NCBI GenBank assembly: GCA_965224795.1
Contig: CBDDAE010000002.1
Location: forward strand, 186,001-250,000
Origin: NVTR01 sp036480115
GTDB taxonomy: Bacteria > Pseudomonadota > Alphaproteobacteria > Rhodobacterales > Rhodobacteraceae
Reading direction: 5' to 3'
Length of the DNA stretch: 64,000 nucleotides
Shown: piece after piece, positions 16,047 to 23,109 of the stretch
Layout of the letters: each line of letters starts with the position of its first letter
How positions within the stretch are numbered: position 1 is the stretch's first letter
Notes under the pieces: model-generated
Database searches by the model: none
What the model saw: the letters and a program-made list of their open reading frames with translations, nothing else
Told to the model about the DNA's origin: nothing
Position numbers and translations under genes: made by a program

Positions 16047-16652
16047 CTAAAGACCTAAGGCGGCTTTCACTTGATCCAGCGCGATTTTTAGCAAATCAGG
16101 GCTACCTTGGGCCTTATCAAGTGCAATTTTCAGACCCAGCTTGGCATCAGCGGCCAATTCAGAACCGTCAATCAATTCCCCTACCTTAAGGAAATCAAAA
16201 TTGGCCGGATCTAGCAGCGCAGACTGCTCAGCTGTGGCAGCGGTAACGGCGTCATCCACGGCCTGCAGGGCGGCAGCTTCGGCTTCCTCGGCAGCCTTTG
16301 CAGCGGCAGCTTCCACCTGTAGCGCTGCATCTGCTGCGGCCTGTTCAGCTTCCTGGGCCGCTGTGGCAGCGGCTTCTTCGGCGGCAGCGGCGGCCTCTTG
16401 GGCAGCAGCCTCAGCTTCCTGGGCTGCGGCTTCTTCGGCAGCAACGGCAGCGGCGGCCTCTTCGGCAGCGACGGCTTCGGCCTCCTCTGCAGCTTTTGCA
16501 GCGGCCATTTCGGCTTCTTCAGCAGCTTTAGCCGCAGCAGCTTCCGCCATCGCGGTTACTTCGGCAGCAGCCTTTTGCTGACTATTATAAAAATAATATC
16601 CCCCGGCAGCGACGGCCGCGATCAACAATGCGATGATTGTATTCTTGTTCAT
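16047..16652 (-). CDS. Membrane-anchored Ala/Glu-rich repetitive protein (TolA-like stalk)
   Basis: 201 residues starting at ATG 16652 with AAGGAA upstream. An N-terminal signal anchor (TIIALLIAAVAAGGYYFY) is followed by about 120 residues made almost only of A and E in imperfect 7-11 residue units (such as AAAKAAEEAEAAA), expected to form a long helix like the TolA stalk. A distinct 55-residue C-terminal domain follows (LLDPANFDFLKVGELIDGS to VKAALGL). Remarkable codon repetitiveness opens long false frames on the opposite strand. Its location suggests a periplasm-spanning or envelope role, but no TolA C-terminal domain is recognisable. Confidence 0.78.
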   Translation of the reverse strand: MNKNTIIALLIAAVAAGGYYFYNSQQKAAAEVTAMAEAAAAKAAEEAEMAAAKAAEEAEAVAAEEAAAAVAAEEAAAQEAEAAAQEAAAAAEEAAATAAQEAEQAAADAALQVEAAAAKAAEEAEAAALQAVDDAVTAATAEQSALLDPANFDFLKVGELIDGSELAADAKLGLKIALDKAQGSPDLLKIALDQVKAALGL

Positions 16653-16773
16653 TGGATGTTCCTTATTATCCATGCAAAACATGTTATATTGCGCGCCATA
16701 TGGCAGACCCACCCAAAGAAGGAAAGCTTTGCCGACAATTAAGCCGCCTGCTTTACGCCATTGACCTAACTAA

Positions 16774-16787
16774 CGGCTTGTAAGCCG
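16774..16787. promoter_or_regulatory. Inverted repeat in the infC leader region
   Basis: CGGCTT-GT-AAGCCG is a perfect short palindrome in the 195-bp divergent gap before infC, about 60 nt from the start. It may be part of the leader structure or a short hairpin. No known infC leader element is recognised with certainty. Confidence 0.3.
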
Positions 16788-16847
16788 CGCCCAGTCAGCC
16801 TATTTTTATTTCGCTAATACCTTGCAACCACGAAAAGGAACGACGCT

Positions 16848-17390
16848 ATAGCCCGCAGACCACACAACGCTCCTCCGCAGCGTGATACCGGCCCAAGAGT
16901 AAATGAAAAAATTCTGTCAGCAGAAATCCGGCTTATTGGGGCCGAAGGTGAAAATGAAGGCGTTGTAACCCCAGCGCGTGCAATGGAAATGGCGGATGAA
17001 GTCGGGTTGGACCTGGTTGAAATATCCCCAAATGCCAGCCCGCCGGTTTGCAAGATCATGGATTTCGGTAAATTCAAATACGAAACCCAAAAGCGTGAAA
17101 GCGAAGCGCGCAAAAAGCAAAAGATCATTGAGATCAAAGAGGTCAAGTTCCGGCCTAATACCGATGTGCATGATTATGACGTCAAAATGCGCAATGTTTT
17201 CAAATTCCTCGACAATGGTGACAAAGTAAAAGTCACCCTGCGGTTTCGCGGCCGTGAAATGGCCCACTTGGAATTGGGGCGCGCACTGCTGGAACGCGTC
17301 GCTGACGATGTGGAAGAGGTCGCCAAGATCGACGCCATGCCAAAAATGGAAGGCCGCCAGATGATCATGATGATCTCACCGACCAAGTAA
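16848..17390 (+). CDS. infC: Translation initiation factor IF-3, ATA start codon
   Basis: 180 residues when translation begins at ATA 16848, giving (M)ARRPHNAPPQRDTGPRVNE and then EIRLIGAEGENEGVVTPARAM, as in other alphaproteobacterial IF-3. The frame is closed upstream by TAA at 16815, and no ATG, GTG or TTG occurs before codon 46, so the canonical start (16983) would delete most of the N-terminal domain. AAGGAA (16835-16840) is 7 nt before ATA. IF-3 itself discriminates against non-AUG starts, so a rare start lets the protein repress its own synthesis, as known for the AUU of E. coli infC. The C-terminal domain (VKFRPNTDVHDYDVK, RFRGREMAH) is complete. Confidence 0.9.
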   Translation: MARRPHNAPPQRDTGPRVNEKILSAEIRLIGAEGENEGVVTPARAMEMADEVGLDLVEISPNASPPVCKIMDFGKFKYETQKRESEARKKQKIIEIKEVKFRPNTDVHDYDVKMRNVFKFLDNGDKVKVTLRFRGREMAHLELGRALLERVADDVEEVAKIDAMPKMEGRQMIMMISPTK

Positions 17391-17392
17391 CC

Positions 17393-18079
17393 TTGGCCGA
17401 TCCGGCAAAACCATCCTCGCCCCACATGGCCAGCTACCGAAATGACGGTCGCGATGTCCCTAAGGATGGGCGGCTTTACGCCCCGACATTTGAACGCAAC
17501 AGCCCGCCGATGATTGCCCAGCTGGCCCCGTGGTTGGCTGATCGATCCGGCCCAGTTCTGGAAATCGGAGCGGGAACCGGGCAACATGCTGCCGCCTTTG
17601 CGCTGGCGTTTCCGGAACTGGCTTGGTGGCCATCGGATCGGGATGCGCTGCATCTGGCGTCAACGCTCGCTTGGCAAAAAGCATTACGCGCGCCTGATCG
17701 TCCGCCGCTCAATTTGGATGCGGCAACTGAATGGGCAATTGCCCCGGCGGTTCAGGCCCTTGGCCCGCTCACGGCAATTCTGTCGATGAACGTCATCCAT
17801 ATTTCACCCATCACGGTGGCCCAGGGCATCATCGCCGGTGCTGGTCAGACCCTTGCCAGCAGTGGTCTGCTGATCTTTTATGGCCCTTTCAAAGAAAACG
17901 GCACCCATACCGGGGCCGGAAATATCGCCTTTGATCAGGGGCTACGGGCCGAGAACCCCGACTGGGGTGTGCGTGACATCACTGACATCACCGCCATTGC
18001 CCAACAGGCCGGTCTGGAATTTGCCGCCCTGATCCCAATGCCCGCCAATAATCGCCTGCTGATCTACCGGCGCACCTAA
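17393..18079 (+). CDS. DUF938 SAM-dependent methyltransferase-like protein
   Basis: 228 residues from TTG 17393, only 2 nt after infC; ATG 17426 is an alternative and neither has a clear Shine-Dalgarno. The family signature APTFERNSPPMIAQL is followed by the SAM-binding LEIGAGTGQHAAAFA (around residue 56), the SMNVIHISP post-motif and FYGPFKENGTHTGAGN. Members are annotated as class I methyltransferases; no substrate is established that I know. Tight linkage to infC suggests co-transcription. Confidence 0.85.
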   Translation: MADPAKPSSPHMASYRNDGRDVPKDGRLYAPTFERNSPPMIAQLAPWLADRSGPVLEIGAGTGQHAAAFALAFPELAWWPSDRDALHLASTLAWQKALRAPDRPPLNLDAATEWAIAPAVQALGPLTAILSMNVIHISPITVAQGIIAGAGQTLASSGLLIFYGPFKENGTHTGAGNIAFDQGLRAENPDWGVRDITDITAIAQQAGLEFAALIPMPANNRLLIYRRT

Positions 18080-18094
18080 CCACCAAATATATAT

Positions 18095-18110
18095 TCACCC
18101 CAGCGGTTGA
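18095..18110. promoter_or_regulatory. ArsR operator 1 over the -35 region
   Basis: TCACCC-CAGC-GGTTGA is an imperfect dyad repeated, with a different centre, at 18133-18148. The dyad's 3' end overlaps the -35 TTGACT (18107-18112) of the arsR promoter. Confidence 0.55.
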
Positions 18111-18148
18111 CTATTAAATTGCAACCAGTTATTCACCCATATGGTTGA
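18107..18148 (+). promoter_or_regulatory. ArsR operon promoter with operator 2 over the start codon
   Basis: The -35 is TTGACT at 18107-18112, the spacer is 16 bp and the -10 is TTATTC at 18129-18134, so transcription should begin at or next to ATG 18141. TCACCCATATGGTTGA (18133-18148) is a near-perfect dyad that includes the first codons. No Shine-Dalgarno precedes the ATG, consistent with a leaderless mRNA. Binding of the ArsR product to both dyads would block the promoter. Confidence 0.6.
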
Positions 18149-18482
18149 ACAACAAGACACCCAGCTTTCCGACATTTTGAAAGCCGCCAGTGATCCGACA
18201 CGGCGCGCCATCCTGACGCTGCTTGCACAGGAAGGCCCAACCCGAGTCACCGATCTGGCAGCACATTATGAGATGAGCCTGAATTCAGTCTCAAAACATA
18301 TCAAAGTGCTGGAAAATGCGGGTCTGGTCATCCGGCGCACCCACGGGCGCACCCATTTGATCGAGGCGAACATGGCCCCGATTAACGAAATTGACCGCTG
18401 GTTCAACCAACTCCGCTCCATCTGGGACATGCGCCTGGAATCCCTTGAAAATCTGCTAACAAAGGAACTTGATAATGACTGA
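18141..18482 (+). CDS. ArsR family regulator
   Basis: 113 residues with a winged HTH (RVTDLAAHYEMSLNSVSKHIKVLENAGLV, about 32-60) after the DILKAASDPTRRAIL helix. It belongs to the metal-independent ArsR group that is usually paired with an SRPBCC/AHSA1 gene: no CxC metal site is seen. It overlaps the next gene by 8 nt. The ATG lies inside a palindrome, and MVE- starts are what such an operator encodes, which supports autorepression. Confidence 0.9.
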   Translation: MVEQQDTQLSDILKAASDPTRRAILTLLAQEGPTRVTDLAAHYEMSLNSVSKHIKVLENAGLVIRRTHGRTHLIEANMAPINEIDRWFNQLRSIWDMRLESLENLLTKELDND

Positions 18483-18894
18483 TCTTTCGCTAAACGTATC
18501 GCGCACAATCAACGCCACGCCCGAAGCGTTATTCAATGCCTGGCTTGAACCTGACATGATGGCCAAATTCATGGCCCCCGGCCCTGACATGACTGTACCG
18601 TCAGTCAATTCTGATCCGGTAGAGGGCGGTCGCTTTGACCTGATCATGCAGGCCGGTGAACAACAAATCCCCCATGCAGGCACCTATAAGGAAATCACCC
18701 GCCATTCCCGTCTGGTCTTTACCTGGGAATCGCCGTTTTCAGTCGATGACAGCACGGTAACACTAACATTCAAATCCGTTGACGGCGGCACCGAGGTCAA
18801 CTTGCACCATGTTCGGTTTGCCGATGAAGAATCCCGTGGCAATCACGAAGGCGGCTGGACAGCGATCCTTGGCAAGCTGGAAGCAGCAGCCTGA
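18475..18894 (+). CDS. SRPBCC (AHSA1/START-like) family protein
   Basis: 139 residues from ATG 18475, with AAAGGA upstream. The pattern VSRTINATPEALFNAWLEPDMMAKFMAPG, the central GGRFDLIM and the C-terminal GNHEGGWTAILGKLE are characteristic of the AHSA1 branch, a helix-grip fold with a hydrophobic cavity. It is co-transcribed with ArsR, DUF899 and DUF1761 genes. The ligand and biochemical role are unknown for this subgroup. Confidence 0.88.
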   Translation: MTDLSLNVSRTINATPEALFNAWLEPDMMAKFMAPGPDMTVPSVNSDPVEGGRFDLIMQAGEQQIPHAGTYKEITRHSRLVFTWESPFSVDDSTVTLTFKSVDGGTEVNLHHVRFADEESRGNHEGGWTAILGKLEAAA

Positions 18895-18916
18895 CCCAAA
18901 CCTTAGGAGCATGACA

Positions 18917-19612
18917 ATGCAACACCGCACCGCAACCCGCGCCGACTGGCTAACGGAACGCACCGCCCTGCTGGCGCGTGAAAAGGAATTCAACACAGCG
19001 CGCGACGCCCTGTCTGCCGCCCGGCGCGATCTGCCTTGGGTCAAGGTGGACAAAGACTATCAGTTTGACACCAAAGACGGGCCGCAATCCCTGTCTGATC
19101 TGTTTGGCAGTCACAGCCAGTTGATCATCTACCACTTCATGTTTGGCACAGACTGGTCCGACCCGTGCAAATCATGCTCCTACTGGATCGATAATTTCAA
19201 CGGTATCGCCCCGCATCTGGCGGCGCGTGACACGGCGCTGGTCATGGTGTCAAAGGGCTCGCTTGCAACCTTGCAGAAATTCGCCAAACGCATGGGCTGG
19301 ATCCTGCCCTGGGTGTCCTCGGCGAACACTGATTTCAACGAAGACTACGACGTCACGTTCAGCGAAGAAGCCCGCAAATCCGACGTCACTTACAACTACC
19401 GCCAAACCCGGATGTCCATGTCCGACATGCCCGGCACCAGCGTATTCGCCAAGGGCGATGACGGCCATATCTACCACACCTATTCCACCTATTCGCGCGG
19501 GCTCGACATGTTGAACGGCGCCTATCACCTGCTGGATATCACCCCAAAAGGCCGGGATGAGGGCGATCTGCCGTTTTCAATGGGCTGGCTCAACTACCAC
19601 GACAGCTATTAA
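18917..19612 (+). CDS. DUF899 thioredoxin-like family protein
   Basis: 231 residues; ATG 18917 is preferred to ATG 18911 because TTAGGAG (18903-18909) is 7 nt from the former and only 1 nt from the latter. Typical DUF899 sequence includes LPWVKVDKDYQFDT, SQLIIYHFMFG and a cysteine pair in DPCKSCSYW (about residues 82-85), followed by the YHTYSTYSRGLDML end. The fold resembles AhpC/TSA thioredoxin-like proteins. The CKSC pair may be redox active, which is an inference. It is the third gene of the ArsR operon. Confidence 0.88.
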   Translation: MQHRTATRADWLTERTALLAREKEFNTARDALSAARRDLPWVKVDKDYQFDTKDGPQSLSDLFGSHSQLIIYHFMFGTDWSDPCKSCSYWIDNFNGIAPHLAARDTALVMVSKGSLATLQKFAKRMGWILPWVSSANTDFNEDYDVTFSEEARKSDVTYNYRQTRMSMSDMPGTSVFAKGDDGHIYHTYSTYSRGLDMLNGAYHLLDITPKGRDEGDLPFSMGWLNYHDSY

Positions 19613-19633
19613 TAAAACCAAAGGGACCAAAAT

Positions 19634-20017
19634 ATGGAAAACGAATTCGCAAATCTAAACTGGCTTGCCGTTATTGTCGGCACCGTGTTGGCCTTTCTTC
19701 TGGGCATGCTCTGGTTCAGCCCAAAGATGTTTGGCAAGGCTTGGTCAAAAGGCATGAACGACCTGCAACCCCCGGCATCTGCGCCAGTCATGGCCATGAT
19801 CCTGCAACTGATCGGCACCTTCGCACTTGCACTGGTGATCGGACTCACCGCCACCCAAGACATGTTGATCACCGCAATACTGGCCATTCTGGCCACCGCG
19901 ATCATTCAGGCCGGTAACGGTCTGTTCAAACAAAACGCCGGTTCCACTGTCACAATTGACGCCGGATACACAATTGCGATGGGGGTGATTATGATTATAG
20001 CACAGGGAATTTTTTGA
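19634..20017 (+). CDS. DUF1761 membrane protein
   Basis: 127 residues with four hydrophobic segments (starting NWLAVIVGTVLAFLLGMLWFS) and the family's WFSPKMFGKAW motif. AAAGGGACC precedes ATG 19634. It closes the ArsR-SRPBCC-DUF899-DUF1761 operon, a combination seen in other proteobacteria. Function unknown. Confidence 0.85.
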   Translation: MENEFANLNWLAVIVGTVLAFLLGMLWFSPKMFGKAWSKGMNDLQPPASAPVMAMILQLIGTFALALVIGLTATQDMLITAILAILATAIIQAGNGLFKQNAGSTVTIDAGYTIAMGVIMIIAQGIF

Positions 20018-20188
20018 CTAATTACCGCATTTCGGAAATTGTCCGAGTGGTACCCAGCTGATTATTTCCAACTGTGCAACAATGCCCCAAATTATCCCCA
20101 GAAATAAGGTTGCCGCGCACTTGCAGGGCCCCAATCACCAACGGTAAGATCACCCTGGGTGATGAAACGGTTTTGCCAGTTGGGGGGC

Positions 20189-21169
20189 ATGTGCGTGAAA
20201 ACGATCAACTTATCTGACCTTATTGATCCGGTCAGCAATCTGGGCGAGTCCGAGTGGCTGGACAGGATTGAAGATATTGCAGAAGAACACGGTTATTTTG
20301 AACCCCTCGGCCCCCTGCATTCTGCCACATTCATCGACCGCGGCTCAGTTCTGTTTGTCAGCTTTGAAACCGTTGAAAACGTGCGCGACAGTGCCCAGTC
20401 GGATGTGCCCATGGGCTGGCAATTGATAGAGGGCACCGACTGGTCGCAGCTGTGTTTATTATCATCCGGGGAAACCTGGTTTCGCCACCGTGCGGTGTAT
20501 GAATATTTTGATCGGCTGGTGGATGACGGTTTTTTTGAAAACTTCGATCGGGTAATTTTCTATGGCTCTGAAAGTTGTGGCTATGCGGCGACTGCGTTTT
20601 CCGTTGTTGCCCCCGGTTCATCGGTCATTGCCCTGTCACCCCAGGCCACACTGGACCCAAGTGTTACTGGCTGGGACGACAGGTTTCTTCACATGCGACG
20701 CACCAGTTTCACCGATCGCTATGGCTATGCCCCTGATATGCTGGACGCGGCTGACCGGGCATTTATCCTGTATGATCCGGATTTTGAAGAAGACGCCATG
20801 CATGCGTCGCTTTTTACCCGAAGCAACGTCACTAAAATTCGCTGTTTTCATTTGGACGGACAAATTGAAACATTTTTCCAACGTATGGATCTATTGAAGC
20901 CCCTGATTGCGATCGCTGCAAAACGGGACCTGACGCCTTTGGATTTTTACCGGGCCTTGCGTGACCGACGAAATTATTTACCCTATCTGCGCATGTTCCT
21001 GCATGAAGTAGAATCCGCGCAACGCACCAAACTGGTGGCCTTTATGTGTCGTTCAGTTTTGGATCGCATCAATATCCCAAGATTTCGCCGGCAGCTTTCA
21101 ATCTCTACAAAAGAATTGCACAAAAGCGGTATCCCTTTACCGGAATCAAAATTCGTCGAAGCGGTATAA
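20189..21169 (+). CDS. Rhodobacterales protein of unknown function, alpha/beta-hydrolase-like core
   Basis: 326 residues from ATG 20189; GTG 20195 has the better Shine-Dalgarno spacing (GGGGGG at 20182-20187), and earlier ATGs at 20159 and 20162 are also in frame. Strand-turn-helix FYGSESCGYAATAFS (near residue 123) looks like a nucleophile elbow of the alpha/beta-hydrolase fold, followed by VIALSPQATLDP. Similar proteins in roseobacters are sometimes labelled phosphoadenosine phosphosulfate reductase; I see no PAPS-reductase motif to support that. The last 110 residues (AKRDLTPLDFYRALRDRR onward) form an extra helical domain. Confidence 0.75.
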   Translation: MCVKTINLSDLIDPVSNLGESEWLDRIEDIAEEHGYFEPLGPLHSATFIDRGSVLFVSFETVENVRDSAQSDVPMGWQLIEGTDWSQLCLLSSGETWFRHRAVYEYFDRLVDDGFFENFDRVIFYGSESCGYAATAFSVVAPGSSVIALSPQATLDPSVTGWDDRFLHMRRTSFTDRYGYAPDMLDAADRAFILYDPDFEEDAMHASLFTRSNVTKIRCFHLDGQIETFFQRMDLLKPLIAIAAKRDLTPLDFYRALRDRRNYLPYLRMFLHEVESAQRTKLVAFMCRSVLDRINIPRFRRQLSISTKELHKSGIPLPESKFVEAV

Positions 21170-21231
21170 ATGTTGCCGGGTTCACTATTACAGTGGCCGC
21201 GGACGTCAGGACAATGTAACCCCTGCCGGTA

Positions 21232-22269
21232 ATGACCCAGACCCTTTCCATACGGCGCCCTGATGACTGGCACCTGCACCTGCGTGACGGCGATATGTTG
21301 CGCGCCGTGCTGCCCGAAACCGCCCGCCATTTTGCCCGCGCTATCATCATGCCCAATCTGGTGCCGCCGGTGGTGACTGCAGCCGATGCTGCCAAATACC
21401 GCGACCGGATTATCGCCGCCCTGCCAAAGGGTGCGGATTTCACGCCACTAATGACGCTCTACCTGACAGAAACCACCGACCCGACCGATATCGCGAAAGC
21501 CGCAAAATCCGGCCTGATCGCAGCCGTTAAACTTTATCCTGCTGGGGCCACCACTAATTCCGATAGCGGTGTGCGCGACTTTGATCGCGTCCGCCCGGTG
21601 CTGGAAACCATGGCCGACATTGGCCTGCCGCTTTGTGTGCACGGCGAAGTCACCGACCCTGATATCGACATCTTTGACCGTGAAGCCGTGTTCATCGAAC
21701 GCGTGCTTGATCCGATCCGGCGCACCACCCCTGACCTGAAAATCGTCATGGAACATATCACCACCAGCGATGCGGTTGACTATGTGAAAGCCGCCGATAA
21801 AAACCTTGCCGCCACTATCACCACGCATCATCTGGTGATCAACCGAAACCACATTCTTGCCGGCGGCATCAGGCCGCATTACTACTGCCTGCCCGTGGCC
21901 AAACGTGAGACCCACCGCCGCGCCTTGCTTGCTGCTGCCACCTCTGGCAACGCGCGCTTTTTCCTTGGCACCGACAGCGCCCCGCACACCGACCCGGCCA
22001 AATTGCAGGCCTGCGGCTGCGCCGGTTGCTTCACCGCTACCAACACCATGTCAATCCTTGCCGAACTGTTCGAAACCCAGAACGCCCTGCCAAATCTGGA
22101 AAAATTCACCTCGCTGAACGGCCCGGCATTCTACGGCCTGCCCACCAACGATACCCAGATCACCCTGCAAAAAACCGCCCCCGATTATCCCGCCAACATC
22201 GCCACGCCAGACGGCCCCGTCACCGTCTTTGACCCCGGCTTCCCCCTCAACTGGCAGGTCACATCTTAG
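21232..22269 (+). CDS. pyrC: Dihydroorotase
   Basis: 345 residues, class II (E. coli PyrC-like) amidohydrolase. Metal ligands are seen in DDWHLHLRDG (His14 and His16 region), the carboxylated-lysine segment AAVKLYPAGATTNS (around 95-105), HGEV near 138, HITTSD near 178 and the catalytic Asp in LGTDSAPH near 250. It closes carbamoyl-aspartate to dihydroorotate in pyrimidine synthesis. pyrE follows 63 nt later, separated by a dispersed repeat. No strong Shine-Dalgarno is seen before ATG 21232. Confidence 0.96.
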   Translation: MTQTLSIRRPDDWHLHLRDGDMLRAVLPETARHFARAIIMPNLVPPVVTAADAAKYRDRIIAALPKGADFTPLMTLYLTETTDPTDIAKAAKSGLIAAVKLYPAGATTNSDSGVRDFDRVRPVLETMADIGLPLCVHGEVTDPDIDIFDREAVFIERVLDPIRRTTPDLKIVMEHITTSDAVDYVKAADKNLAATITTHHLVINRNHILAGGIRPHYYCLPVAKRETHRRALLAAATSGNARFFLGTDSAPHTDPAKLQACGCAGCFTATNTMSILAELFETQNALPNLEKFTSLNGPAFYGLPTNDTQITLQKTAPDYPANIATPDGPVTVFDPGFPLNWQVTS

Positions 22270-22303
22270 GCTTCTTTTGTTCCCAAATACTCCCGCCGGA
22301 GGC
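22269..22303 (+). repeat. Post-stop dispersed repeat, copy 2
   Basis: 35 bp, one mismatch from copy 1 (6077-6111). Its first base is the last base of the pyrC stop codon, and it ends 29 nt before the pyrE start. Confidence 0.7.
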
Positions 22304-22332
22304 TTCAGACCTCGCAACCAAGGACCACCCAA

Positions 22333-23007
22333 ATGATCCCCAGCACCTTCCCCCCTAAAGAAGAAATCGCCCGCCTCACTGCCAGAATGCTGCTGGAAAT
22401 CAAGGCCGTTGACTTCAACGCCACCGATCCGTTCACGCTGGCCTCTGGCCTGAAGTCCCCAACCTATGTAGATTGCCGCAAACTCATTTCTTACCCCCGC
22501 ATACGCTCAACCGTGATGGATTTCATGGCCACCACGGTGATGCGCGAAGCAGGGTTTGAAGCCTTTGACAACATTGCCGGGGGTGAAACCGCCGGCATCC
22601 CGTTTGGCGCCTTCATGGCCGAACGGCTGGCCCTGCCCATGACATATGTGCGCAAAAAACCCAAAGGCTACGGGCGCAATGCCCGCATCGAAGGCGACAT
22701 GTCAGAAGGTCAACGTGTGCTGCTCATGGAAGACCTGACAACCGATGGCGGCTCGAAACTATCCTTTGTCGATGCCATCCGCGAAACCGGTGCCACCTGC
22801 GCCAACACAGCCGTCATTTTCTACTACGACATTTTTCCGGAAACCGAAAAACGCCTGGCCGACCACGGCGTCACCCTGCATCACCTGTGCACCTGGTGGG
22901 ATGTGTTGGCCGAAGCCAAAGCGCAAAACAGCTTTGATACCGCTACCTTAGGCGAAGTCGAAACCTTCCTGAAAGACCCCCGCGCCTGGCAGGAAGCCCA
23001 CAAATAA
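22333..23007 (+). CDS. pyrE: Orotate phosphoribosyltransferase
   Basis: 224 residues. The PRPP-binding signature VLLMEDLTTDGGSKLSFVDAI (around residue 130) and the N-terminal FTLASGLKSPTYVDCRKLIS segment are typical, with YVRKKPKGYGRNARIEG as the catalytic loop region. It converts orotate and PRPP to OMP. It forms a pyrimidine pair with pyrC. A GC hairpin follows the stop. Confidence 0.96.
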   Translation: MIPSTFPPKEEIARLTARMLLEIKAVDFNATDPFTLASGLKSPTYVDCRKLISYPRIRSTVMDFMATTVMREAGFEAFDNIAGGETAGIPFGAFMAERLALPMTYVRKKPKGYGRNARIEGDMSEGQRVLLMEDLTTDGGSKLSFVDAIRETGATCANTAVIFYYDIFPETEKRLADHGVTLHHLCTWWDVLAEAKAQNSFDTATLGEVETFLKDPRAWQEAHK

Positions 23008-23008
23008 C

Positions 23009-23024
23009 GGGCGGGTTTCCGCCC
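23009..23024 (+). terminator. Hairpin after pyrE
   Basis: GGGCGG/CCGCCC stem with a 4-nt loop, 1 nt after the stop codon, followed by CAAATCC rather than a T-run. Weak candidate terminator ahead of dnaB. Confidence 0.4.
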
Positions 23025-23109
23025 CAAATCCGCTTATCCACAGAGATATACATTTTGACCTGCACTCACCCCATCCGCTATCACTGGGGCAACAGGGGAA
23101 CGGGGCAAC

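Noticed and set aside
16141..16581. 146-aa plus-strand frame rich in Ala and Ser
   Set aside because: It is the antisense of the A/E-rich stalk; the repeated GCN/GAR codons produce open complementary frames.
18911..18916. ATG 18911 as the DUF899 start
   Set aside because: The AGGAG is only 1 nt from this ATG but 7 nt from ATG 18917, which is also the likely family start.
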